Assembly (NCBI GenBank): GCA_017893485.1
Contig: CM030367.1
Location: forward strand, 141,067,089-141,131,088
Length of the DNA: 64,000 nt
Origin: Hemerocallis citrina
Taxonomy: Eukaryota > Streptophyta > Magnoliopsida > Asparagales > Asphodelaceae
Reading direction: 5' to 3'
The position numbers were made by a program, and so were the translations under genes. Positions 1-9,819 of this stretch are shown in pieces. The stretch's first letter is position 1; every line of letters starts with the position of its first letter. The notes beneath the pieces are model-generated. The model had not been told where the DNA came from. It did not search any database and was given only the letters and a program-made list of their open reading frames with translations.

Positions 1-735
1 ATCTCCTTAAAACTCACGACGAAATCTGATGGACGGTTCAGATGATGTCACGTCCACAAAACGACAAGATAGCGTTTTCTCGTGATCTGAACCCCATCCT
101 CGAGATGCGCGTCAAGATGGACCGCCCAGATCCAGCCACGCGTCCCTCCTTGCCGATTGCCCTCGGTTCGCCCGGCCGAGCTACCGGACAGCTCAGCCGA
201 GCCACCGAGCCACTAAGAGCCGAGGAGGCGACCCCTCAGGAGAGGAGCTCCATAAAACACAACTCTGTGCCTCGGCCAGACAACTTCGCAGTGCCGAGCC
301 GAAGTACCGGGGTACCGACCCTCGTATATGGCAAAAAATCGCTCCGAAGCGAAGTCACCGTCGGATCTCCTTAAAACTCACGACGAAATCTGATGGACGG
401 TTCAGATGATGCCACGTCCACAAAACGACAAGATAGCGTTTTCTCGTGATCTGAACCCCATCCTCGAGATGCGCGTCAAGATGGACCGCCCAGATCCAGC
501 CACGCGTCCCTCCTCGCCGACTGCCCTCGGTTCGCCCGGCCGAGCTACCGGACAGCTCAGCCGAGCCACCGAGCCACTAAGAGCCGAGGAGGCGACCCCT
601 CAGGAGAGGAGCTCCAAAAAACTCAACTCCGTGCCTCGGCCAGACAACTTCGCAGTGCCGAGCCGAAGTACCGGGGTACCGACCCTCGTATATGGCAAAA
701 AACCGCCCCGGGGCACATCAGCCGTTGGATCTGGT
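1..735 (+). repeat. Tandem repeat, two units of about 365 bp
   Basis: Two nearly identical units (about 1-367 and 368-735) share the segments ACAAGATAGCGTTTTCTCGT, GCCGAGCTACCGGACAGCTC and GGTACCGACCCTCGTATATG. They form the 5' visible part of the 3' non-coding region of element A. Open frames crossing both units translate the same repeat and show no protein family, so I do not call a gene. The array may extend left of the window. Confidence 0.85.
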
Positions 736-1600
736 CAAAAAACGCGCTCGTCGTGATGGACGGTCCAGATTTGGCCACGTCCACTAAACGACAAGATAAC
801 GTTTTTTGGGGATCCACGCTAATATGGACGGCCCAGATTATGCCACGTACTTCGGAACCGCCGAGGCACCGAGCCATACAAACCGAGGTGCCGCAGTGCC
901 GAGCCGAGGTACCGGGGTACCGACCCTCGTATATGGCAAAAAACCACTCCGAGGCATGTCAGCCGTTGGATCTTGCCAAAAAACGCGCTCGTCATGATGA
1001 ACGGCTCAGATGATGCCACGTACTTCGGAACCGCCGAGGCACCGAGCCATACAAACCGAGGTGCCGAGGCGCCGAGCCGAGGTACCGCGGTACCGACCCT
1101 CGTATATGGCAAAAAAACCACTCCGAGGCATGTCAGCCGTTGGATCTTGCCAAAAAACGCGCTCGTCATGATGAACGGCTCAGATGATGCCACGTACTTC
1201 GGAACCGCCGAGGCACCGAGCCATACAAACCGAGGTGCCGAGGCGCCGAGCCGAAGTACCGGGGTACCGACCCTCGTATATGGAGAAAAACCGTTCCGAC
1301 CCATATCAGCCGTTGGATCTCGTCAAAAAACGTGCTCGCCATGATGGACGGCCCAGATTTGGCCACGTCCACTAAACGACAAGATAGCGCTTTACGGGGA
1401 TCCGCGCTGAGATAGACGGCCCAGATGATGCCACGTAATCGTCGAGCCGAAGCACCGAGCCATTCGAACCGAAGTGCCGAGACGCCGAGCCGGACTGCCG
1501 GAGTACCGAACCTCACATACGGCGAAAGAGCGAGCCGAAGAACAGGGGCCACTCGATCCCTCCGAAAATCGCGCTGCGCTCTGATCAAAGGCTCTGATGA
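736..1600 (+). repeat. Degenerate tandem repeat, about 175- and 245-bp units
   Basis: The anchor AACGCGCTCGTCATGATGAA or close variants starts near 739, 982, 1158 and 1330, giving spacings of about 243, 176 and 172 bp, with a last diverged unit to about 1600. The units share GTACCGACCCTCGTATATGG with the 365-bp units upstream, so one ancestral repeat was rearranged into short and long forms. Confidence 0.75.
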
Positions 1601-2023
1601 CGCCACGTCATAAATAGGTATATAAAATCAATTTTTATTTATTTTAATCGTTTTATTTATTTAAAAATTGCGAAAAAATCACCAAAAATTCGGGAAAATT
1701 CACGGGAAAATCTAGAAAATAATTTTAAATTCAGGGTAATATTTTCTAACCCCTGAACGAACAATTATTGCCTGGAATGTATCGTGAGGGCCCCCGGACG
1801 ACTGGTTAACACGTCGCAAAATTAAATAAATAATCCGAAAAAAGTAGATAAAGACCGTTGGGCACTCAAGGATGCTTAAAAACAAATTGCAAAAACACAC
1901 TACTACCCCCTTTAAGATTCGAAACCCTCCATTTGGACTCCGATACAGCTCCACCAGCCATTAAAACAGCTAAACTACTCCACAAAGACTGATCAAACTC
2001 AGTCTTTAGGAGTGGGGGGCTCG
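1601..2023 (+). other. AT-rich 3' untranslated region and polypurine tract of element A
   Basis: No gene is visible. The first part is an A/T-rich run with repeated AAAATTC-like words, similar to 41600-42000 of element B. It ends in the purine run GGAGTGGGGGG (about 2009-2019), the likely polypurine tract just before the LTR. Confidence 0.6.
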
Positions 2024-2683
2024 TGATATGGCTAAAAATGAGGTTAAATCGGAACCGTCCAGATAGATCACGAATCTTGAGGTACGGGGGTAAAACGGTA
2101 ATTTCACACGCAGATAGGTCCGAAACGGGTACTGGGTCTCCTTCTCATAGATCCACTAACCCGCGAACGGATCCACCTCAGCTGGGTACGGGTTTCAACC
2201 CGCTACCAACCCGATCCGGCAAGATACAATCAAGGTCCCTGATTAGATCTAAATCAACGGCCATGATTCGCAGCTATCTTTTCACTGGGGATTAGGGATT
2301 AAATTCCTTAACTGATTGTAGGGGATAGATCTTATCAGATTACATGCCTTATCTGATTACGGGGAATATTCCTCATCTAATCACGGGGATTACATTCCTA
2401 AAACCAGTCTCTAAGACGCCTATAAATACCCCCCACCCATCTCCATTAAGAGGTAATCAATCTTTCTCTAGCAAAACGCTCTTTCATAATCAATTCTGGT
2501 TACTGACTTGAGCGTCGGAGGGTGCGTCGCCGGGAACAACCCCGGTGTTTCGCACTTTTTGCAGGTGCACGGCGGGAGCGACGATCAGAGTTCAACGGAA
2601 CAGGTATACTGGTTCTCCTATTCAGTTTCCCCAAGAACTCACAAATTCATCTGTTTGCCCCCACACCGAATTTAGCGGCAACA
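2024..2683 (+). repeat. 3' LTR of element A
   Basis: It starts TGATATGG and ends GCGGCAACA, and is about 660 bp long. It aligns throughout with the LTR at 42123-42777 and with the split LTR at 20089-23955, sharing GGGGTAAAACGGTAATTTCA near the start and TTGC(C/T)CCCACACCGAA near the end. A TATA motif, CTATAAATACC, lies at 2420-2430. Confidence 0.85.
2420..2430 (+). promoter_or_regulatory. TATA box in LTR of element A
   Basis: CTATAAATACC lies about two thirds into the LTR, at the place where the sister LTR of element B has TATAAACCCCT. It is a plausible core promoter for the element transcript. Confidence 0.5.
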
Positions 2684-2812
2684 CTACCTTATGTGGCATA
2701 CTTCTATTAGAGAGTTTCCCTACCTACTCTATCTTCCCCTACCTATTGGAGTGTGCCACCTAAGATAGTGAAGAGAAATGTAGTGAAATTGGCAGTGGAT
2801 GTAACATTACTC
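2684..2812. mobile_element. MITE family M, right half, split by element A
   Basis: The sequence ends in ATGTAACATTACTC, the inverted form of the GAGTAATGTTACACT left end of the complete copy at 42853-43022. The body also matches that copy (CCTACTCTAT, GTGCCACCTAAGATAGTGAA against GTGCCATTTAAAGTAGTGAA). The left half is absent because the LTR of element A begins in the middle; it should lie beyond the left edge of the window. Confidence 0.75.
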
Positions 2813-3041
2813 AAAAAAGAATGATGGAGTTGTGGCGTGTTGATGGAAAACTGAGGAAAGGACGAGGCCACGTATGGGCTTTTGTCATTGCTTCAGTCAT
2901 CTCCGTCTACGTGTTCAAGTGGGCCCAGCCCATTTTCTTAGAATTATGGTAGTATTTACAATAGAAAATATTAATTAGCACGTCCAACATAGTTTTTCTT
3001 TTTCTTTAGTGCATAACAATTGTTTACAATTTTTTTAAATA
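2813..3041. other. Unassigned sequence between two MITEs
   Basis: About 230 bp of ordinary AT-rich sequence. I see no convincing reading frame, repeat or RNA gene. Confidence 0.4.
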
Positions 3042-4436
3042 TAAGAGCATCCCCAGTGACGAGTGTTAAAAAACGACAAAATGGCAAAATAAAAATAGCA
3101 ATTTCTTGATTTGCTGCAGTGATGAATTGCTAAAAAATAGCAAAGAAGAGGGAAAATTGAACGGACGACACACAATTTTTTTAAAAAAAAATATACATTT
3201 TTTCTCTTAAATAGTATGTAGCGCCCCGAATTTCCAATATGATATCTCAGAAATATGTGGCACAATTCCCAGCATCAACTTCAATTGCAATAGTAAACAT
3301 AGCCCAAAACACAGATAATTTTTATTTCAAACTTTTATTACAACACTTGTTTACAAAACACAGCGGAATACAAAACACCTTGACTTACAAATTTTCTTTA
3401 CAACACTCTCTTTACAATTTACATAAGCTCTATTATCATTCTAGCACAAGCATCCAAATCCCAAGCTATAAGCACCTACCTGTAAAACATGAGGCTAGAG
3501 ATAACCCTAACCCCGAAAACTACAGGGGTCAAGAAAACACAATCTCTATATGCTGACTCTCTAATGCATACTTGTCGAATTCTATGCATTCCATAGTACA
3601 TAGGTCCGATACAAGCCCTTAACGATCTCCACTTCATAGGGTTAAACCCCTTGTTATGCAACTAATCCTACTACGGTGATGGAAAACAAGATCCAGAACA
3701 CTCCGCGAATAGGCACCACAGCTCTCGACGCGCAAGCATCATGTAAAAATAGCTCAAAAACCAGAGAATCACCTCCCAACCGTGTACCCCACTAATAGGC
3801 TTGCGAGGCCCTCGACGTGCAGATACACCAGGTACATTCCGTGAATAGGCCCACCGACCCTCGACACGCGAATGCACCCTGCATGCTCTGTGAATAGGCA
3901 TGCAGACCTTTGACACGCGAATATACAAATGTCCTCTCGAGACAGGACAACAAACAGTCCTGGAATGCTTCCGTTGGACTAACAAAACCAAGAGCATATA
4001 CTTACGTTTCCCAAGTTCCAGCATATCTCTACTAGTGCCTGTCCTTAAGTTGATTATTATTAAAACACAAAAAAATCCCATCTCTAGAGTTAGTGTATCA
4101 TGTCGGACTTAAATACTCAACAACCCCAAGACCCAACTGGTCTAAATCAACAAATCTCAACTGCCGGTTCACACGACTCCCAGTTAACTCCTAGAGATAT
4201 CATCAAGACCAAAACTCACAAATCCATTATCAAAACGATCATATGAAGAAACTTCTCCAATCAACAAAAGCCAAATCTTTTATAAAATTCCAGAATCCAA
4301 ACCCTACAATAAAACATCTTGAAAACATATGTTCTGTAGTTAGGATAATATTTAGAATACTAAGTTATAGATCTAGAACTTTTAAAGAATCAATCGTTTA
4401 AAGAACATCAGGATAACTCAAGAAAACATCAGTAAC

Positions 4437-4779
4437 AGTCGAATGTAAACCGGAGTCGGTCGACTGTCCAGAGCGAAAAACCAGCACTTCAAGAAAATAA
4501 TTCTAAGTAATGGCAGTCGACTGTAAAAGTCATCGGTCGACTGTCTAGAGCAAAAATCCAACACATCAAGAAAATTATTCTAAGTAATGGCAGTCGACTG
4601 TAAACGTCATCGTTCGACTGTCCAGAGTGAAAATCCAAAACTTCGAGAAAACACCAAAACAGAGCAGACTCAGTCGACTGTAAAAATGGGTCAGTCGACT
4701 GTTCCGAGCGAAAATCCAAAACTCCAAGAAAATACTACAGCTAGGATCACGACGGTCGACTGTCGAAACATACCAGTCG
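4437..4779. repeat. GTCGAC palindrome cluster in left LTR of G1
   Basis: The word CAGTCGACTG and near variants (GGTCGACTGTC, GTTCGACTGTC) recur about ten times in 340 bp, alternating with CCAGAG(C/T)(A/G)AAAA(A/T)CCA phrases, in a degenerate tandem arrangement. The right LTR has the same cluster at 11277-11640. The TRIM is inserted inside one of these palindromes. Confidence 0.75.
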
Positions 4780-5242
4780 TGTAATACCCCGTATTTCTGA
4801 AAAATATATAGTTGGATGATTTGAATATATAATGAATTTGGGGGTTGTCCTATAGAAATATTCTATAGGGGGATTGTATAAGATTTCGGTTGTTGAAAGA
4901 AAGGGGACCACGGTTGGTTGAGAACAAAACAGCATGAAAGTGCTGTGTTTGTTGAGATGTTAGTTCCCTCACGATGACGTGGAAGGATTTGTGTGGGCTC
5001 GGTTGATTGAAAAAAGATTTAATGGATTGGTTTCGGAATATAAGGATTTGAGTAATATAGTCCCATATTGGAAATGTACAAAAAATAGTTTGAGTATAAA
5101 TATAATTGCCTATGATCAAGAGTCACCTAATTGGTTAACCACCTTTTTAGAGGCAGCCTGTGGTGGGCAGTTGTACTACATAGTATCTAATTTGTCTTCT
5201 AAAAATAATAAAATTGTCTGAGTATTGGGGCGGGGCGTTACA
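4780..5242 (+). repeat. 5' LTR of TRIM
   Basis: 463 bp, TGTAATACCCC to GGGGCGTTACA. It aligns end to end with 5587-6053, with only scattered substitutions and a 4-bp difference. GAGTATAAATATAA near 5092-5105 is a possible TATA box. Confidence 0.9.
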
Positions 5243-5244
5243 AA

Positions 5245-5256
5245 TGGTATCAGAGC
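5245..5256 (+). other. Primer binding site of TRIM (tRNA-Met type)
   Basis: TGGTATCAGAGC, the usual plant primer site complementary to the 3' end of initiator tRNA-Met, begins two bases after the 5' LTR. Confidence 0.85.
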
Positions 5257-5289
5257 CGACTTTCGACACCGGGTGTGGAAGAGGGCCTC

Positions 5290-5490
5290 AGTATGATCCG
5301 CGGTGTTGAGAGTCATTGATCTCCGAGGTCGGGTATATTCTGCGGTATTGAGAGTCATTGATCTCCGGGGTCGGGTATATTCTGCGGTATTGAGAGTCAT
5401 TGATCTCCGGGATCGGGTATGATCTGCGGTGTTGAGAGTGATTGATAGCCGGGTATCCGATCTGCGGTGTTGAAAGTGATTGATCTCCGA
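5290..5490 (+). repeat. Tandem repeat inside TRIM
   Basis: Four to five degenerate units of about 50 bp, each built around TGCGGTRTTGAGAGTSATTG and TCTCCGRGRTCGGGTAT. They fill much of the internal region. The minus-strand reading frame across them (repeating Arg-Ser-Met-Thr-Leu-Asn-Thr-Ala) is a product of the repeat. Confidence 0.8.
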
Positions 5491-5586
5491 AATCGAGGAC
5501 GACGCCACATCGGCTAGAAAGGCGGATCCTGTACTAGATGTGTGTCCCGTACTCAGCGAGGACGCTGATTTCTAAGGTGGGGTGTA

Positions 5587-6053
5587 TGTAATACCCCGTA
5601 TTTCTGAAAAATATATAGTTGGATGATTTGAATATATAATGAATTTGGGAGTTGTCCTATAGAAATATTCTATAAGGGGATCGTATAAGATTTTGGTTGT
5701 TGAAAGAAAGGGGCCAACGGTTGGTTGAGAACAAAACAGCATGAAAGTGCTGTGTTTGTTGAGATGTTAGTTCCCTCACGATGACGTGGAAGGATTTGTG
5801 TGGGCCCGGTTGATTGAAAAAAGATTTAATGGATTGGTTGATTTCGGAATATAAGGATTTGAGTAATATAGTCCTATATTGGAAATGTACAAAAAATAGT
5901 TTGAGTATAAATATAATTGCCTATGATCAAGAGTCACCTAATTGGTTAATCACCTTTTGAGAGGCAGCCTGTGGTGGGTAGTTGTACTACATAGTATCTA
6001 ATTTGTCTTCTAAAAATAATAAAATTGTCTGAGTATTGGGGCGGGGCGTTACA
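5587..6053 (+). repeat. 3' LTR of TRIM
   Basis: 467 bp, a near-identical copy of 4780-5242, preceded by the purine run AAGGTGGGGT (about 5574-5583), the likely polypurine tract. Confidence 0.9.
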
Positions 6054-7823
6054 AGTCGACTGTCACACCTACAGACTGCAGTTTGGGTTGTGCATGTTTC
6101 AACCGATACGAAGATTTACTTTATAAAAACGAAATCTATAAAAAGTATATTTCTGATATGATCAAATATGACTTGTAGACTATATAAGAGTTCACAAAAC
6201 CAATCAAAACCACTTTGAATTGATAAAAATAGCTTTTTGATGAATTCCTTCAAATTGAAGCATGAATATGTGCATATATCAAAATAAAGATTTTAAGAAT
6301 CAGTCATACATCAAAATAAATTCGTTTTATATTTCAAACCATATCAATACCAAAATAAGTTGGGATATAGTCAAATCCTTCGAAAACACATAAAAACTCA
6401 ACTTCTTCAAAAACAATGAAATACGATATTCATGTAAATTGTTTGTGTATGTTCGTGCACTAGAGAAACCTTCACAAATCCATCGATTAGAAATAACAAA
6501 ATATTTAGATTTAATCTTAGTATTTGAGAAATCCAATTTCAAATAAAACCTTTCATAAATTGCAAAATCCCCAATTTAGTTGTATTACATCAATCCAATT
6601 CAATTTATCTCAAATCCAATTCTCAAGACATGATCTCTTAATTCATTAGTCCTCCTCAAAACTTCCTTAACTAAATCACCATTATTAACTCATGAATCAT
6701 AAACAAATTTAATATTAACATGAGCAAGTTGCATTCATCCAACTCACCAATAGTCAAAAATCTCATCTTTAATCTATTTATGCATAACATTCACCATATC
6801 CAATCAAATCAGCAATAATCCAAAAAATAGTCTACTCATAATTTATATTAGGTCCTCTATCAATCTCGAATCATCCACATGCAAATTCCAAACATAAATA
6901 TCTGGGTTTTCATGAAAGATCCAATTTTAACTCATTAACTCATTCAATCCATCATATAAATTCATACCCAAACCCTAACATGCTTTCTAGTAGATGAAAC
7001 ACCACATACAACATTCAAAGAACAAAACAAAACAATTATATCACCGACCTTGTTGGAGAGATCAAACGAATATGATAAAGCAATAGGAAAAATTCCTCAT
7101 TCGCAAGAAATTCAAGATCTCCTCTTTAAAACTTCAAGAAAATAATAATAATAAAACCTTTGTGTTGTGCAGCGAAAGACGGCTGCACTCCATCTTTTAA
7201 ATAGGTCGGAAATCAAGAGAATTAGGGTTTTGAACACATTTGCAAAAATACTCCCTTTAAATATAACTTTACATAAATAGATCCATATACTTGGAAACTT
7301 GATTAAACCAATTTATTTAAGATTTAAAAACAAAAACAACCATCAATAGGTCAGCCGACACTGTTTAAAAAGCCCAGAAAATAAATTTGCACTTTACCAT
7401 TCAAAATGACAATTTTGCAAAAAGATCCTCTTTTATCGAAACTTGAAAAATAAATCAAATTCATCAAATAAAAAGTAAACTTTTTAACCCTGAGTTGACT
7501 AGGCATTATACCCAGCCCAAAATTCGAAAATCTGGAGTTTTCACCCCCATTTGGTAATTTTACACAAAAGTCCTTTTTTGTAATATTTGCAAATGGGTCC
7601 AACCATTGTCAGAAAAACCTAGAAAAATCACAAATAATATCTAATAATAAATAATGATTTTCCACAAAATAAATTTTGACTTTGAACTTCCCAAGAAAAC
7701 AGTTGCACGTGTTCTGCACGTGTAAAAAGATAAATCTTCAGATAATATTTATTAAATCACCAAAAATCATTTTAATTCATTTATAAATCTTTAAAAAAAT
7801 ATTTAAAAATACGAGGTACTACA

Positions 7824-7836
7824 TCACTCCCTCCTT
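7824..7836 (-). other. Polypurine tract of G1
   Basis: The minus strand reads AAGGAGGGAGTGA directly before the 3' LTR start. This purine-rich run is where plus-strand priming is expected. Confidence 0.65.
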
Positions 7837-8114
7837 AGAATAGTTCTATCCTCAGAACTACTACTAATAGGGTCCAAACAAAAATAAGCAAAGAAATTGA
7901 AATCTCATAAATGAAAATATGGTTTAAGAAATACAGTCACACAAGAGAATGTAATCTAAAAAAAGAAATGCAATTCAACTCAAAGAGCACAATCATGCAA
8001 AAGAACACAATCATACAAAAGTTTAGGAAAAACCTTCCGCTGCGCAACTCTGATAACTTGCCATCGAAAACCATGCTGCAACAATCCCTGAATCTCTGTA
8101 TCCAACTCTGACCT

Positions 8115-8207
8115 TCCACCATCAGCTTCATCCTTCTGAGGATCAGTGGCCACTCCCTCCTTAAAAAGGACATGACCAAGAAAAGCTACCTCAAACTTGC
8201 AGCTCAA
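8115..8207 (-). pseudogene. Reverse-transcriptase fragment of G1
   Basis: About 30 codons on the minus strand contain VAFLGHVLFKEGVATDP, which resembles the conserved FLGHxVSxxGxxxDP segment just after the polymerase core of Gypsy reverse transcriptases. No catalytic YVDD/FVDD box is present nearby. It is the only recognisable remnant of pol and shows that pol was lost by deletion. Sequence on both sides (7837-8114, 8208-8660) shows no other recognisable domain. Confidence 0.6.
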
Positions 8208-8666
8208 AAGAGATCAATACCAAATGATCTCCCACCACTCTCGATATCACATTCTTCGTAATATCGATTATCAATCAATTCTTCCCCTGATGGTGTTGCC
8301 ACCGTCAAGGCTCCGCCTGGAAACAACTTAGGTACCACACCTAAGACTTAAGCAAAAATTGGGTGACACAAATGTATGTAAGAAAACAGTATCAAATAAA
8401 ACTTTTGTTTTTATTCCATTAACCCAAACAAATTCTGTTACGTGTAGAACGATACTCAAATCTCCAATTTATTCTCAAACAAAGTTTTACTTAATACATA
8501 AATGAATGAATTCAAAATTCTTGCACACCCCGAATCACATCCCTGAGTTACCCGCATCCTCCTCAGTCAATGCGAACGCTCGCCCTTGCCTCAGAACTTT
8601 GCCTCCACCTGCACCATCCTTCTTCAACTGCGGACAGTTTGGTCGGATATGCCCTTCACGACCACA

Positions 8667-9581
8667 CTAATAACAAACCTGCGCCCTCCGAGGCTTGGTG
8701 CATGCTGCTGGATAATGACCTGCCTCTCCACAGTTGAAACAGGTCACGCCTTGAACTACGGGTGCCTTCTGCACTGGCGCACTGAACTTGCCCTGCTTCA
8801 CTGGGAACTCCTTCCCACTCTGACTATCTGCTGGCGTGTTGTTCTTGTTCCAGGTCTCCTGCTTCTTCTGGAATTGGTCCATATCCTCTTCTATCATAGC
8901 TGCTCTCCTAATCAGCTTATCAAACCTCCTGATGCCCAAAGAAATCATCCTTAACCTCAAATTCGGCCTCAAGCCCTGCTCAAACTTCTTGGCCTTCTTC
9001 GCTTCATCCACAATCAGCTCCGGTGCATACCTCGACAGCTGAGCGAACTTAGTCTCATATTCACGCACTGACATGCTGCCTTGCTGCAGGTTCAAGAATT
9101 ATGTTGCCTTCCTCTCTTGAATATCTAGAGGAAAGAAACGATCCCTGAATTCATTCAGGAAAGCCTCCCAAGTCACTTGCTGATCCCCTAACGTCCTCTT
9201 CACTGACTGCCACCAAATGTCAGCATCCTTCTCTAATTGCATCGTAGCTAACTTCACCTTATTAACTACTGGAGTTTCTAAGACTTCGAAGACCATTTCC
9301 ATCTGTCTAATCCAATCATCAGCCCTATCTGGATCAGACTACCCCTCAAACACAGGCAGTTTCATCCGCTTGAAGGACTCAACCTGCTTGATCGGATTAG
9401 CATTATCAAATACTGGTCCTGCCCCCTGATTCTGATTTTGAATCTGCGCAATATTAGCTGCTATGAATGTGTTCAAGGTATTATACACCCTGGCAATCTC
9501 AGTCCTAAGATCAAGTCCTGTCCCATGGGAACCTTCAGTCCCATCACCATTTCCACCATTTTTGGTTCTGGGTCCTGCCAT
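8667..9581 (-). pseudogene. gag: gag of Tekay/Del-like Gypsy element G1
   Basis: A single minus-strand frame of about 304 codons interrupted by two in-frame stops (9339-9341 and 9099-9101). The order of parts is an N-terminal stretch ending in SFKRMKLPVFEG, the retrotransposon gag core with WWQSVKR and EFRDRFFPLDIQERKA, a segment with SVREYETKFAQLSRYAPEL, and a CCHC zinc knuckle CFNCGEAGHYPAAC near the end. Gag would form the virus-like particle and bind element RNA. The stops mean this copy makes no full product. I take the ATG at 9581 (MAGPRTKNG) as the start. Confidence 0.85.
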
Positions 9582-9802
9582 TCTACTGAATACTGTAAAA
9601 TGAGGGTAAAGTTAGAGCATCACAACACAATTCATATCCACATCAATACCGCATGGCCAAACCTAATCCATACCCCAAACCAAAACATAATGTTCTAACT
9701 CTACGTGATACTCACGCTCTAATGTCCACGCCTAGGTACTCACGCTCTAGTGTCCACACTTAGGTTCATTTTTACACCATGTTATTATTACTATTGAAGC
9801 AT

Positions 9803-9814
9803 GCTCTGATACCA
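9803..9814 (-). other. Primer binding site of G1 (tRNA-Met type)
   Basis: The minus strand reads TGGTATCAGAGC a few bases after the end of the 5' LTR (9820). This fixes the minus-strand orientation independently of gag. Confidence 0.85.
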
Positions 9815-9819
9815 ATCTC

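Larger units (their letters stand above)
1..2683 (+). mobile_element. Tat-like LTR retrotransposon A, 3' part
   Basis: This is the 3' end of a Gypsy-type element whose 5' part lies outside the window. It holds GC-rich tandem arrays (1-1600), an AT-rich stretch (about 1601-1990), a polypurine tract and a complete 3' LTR (2024-2683). The LTR and the sequence in front of it match the 3' end of element B (42123-42777), so both belong to one family. Element B has a gag and no pol, so this copy may also be non-autonomous, but that cannot be seen here. It is inserted inside a small MITE (right half at 2684-2812). Confidence 0.8.
4780..6053 (+). mobile_element. TRIM (miniature LTR retrotransposon)
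   Basis: Two similar LTRs (4780-5242 and 5587-6053) begin TGTAATACCCC and end GGGGCGTTACA. They flank a 344-bp internal region with a tRNA-Met primer site (TGGTATCAGAGC) two bases after the first LTR and a purine run AAGGTGGGGT before the second. A perfect AGTCG duplication flanks it (4775-4779, 6054-6058). The uninterrupted right LTR of G1 shows the empty site. It encodes no protein, so it is non-autonomous. Confidence 0.9.
3217..7823 (-). repeat. Left (3') LTR of G1, containing a TRIM
   Basis: This matches the right LTR (9820-13393) over its length but differs in two ways. It contains the 1.27 kb TRIM (4780-6053), and it lacks about 240 bp that the right LTR has near 10130-10370. On the minus strand it starts TGTAGTACC and ends GGGGCGCTACA. 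No gene is visible in it. Confidence 0.85.

Noticed and set aside
42..1613. Series of open frames across the start of the window
   Set aside because: They translate the tandem repeat units, with the same peptides recurring on both strands, and match no protein family I know.
3217..3230. Terminal inverted repeats of a DNA transposon (TGTAGCGCCCC / GGGGTACTA)
   Set aside because: These are the short inverted ends of long LTRs. The primer site, gag and 5-bp duplication show an LTR retrotransposon.
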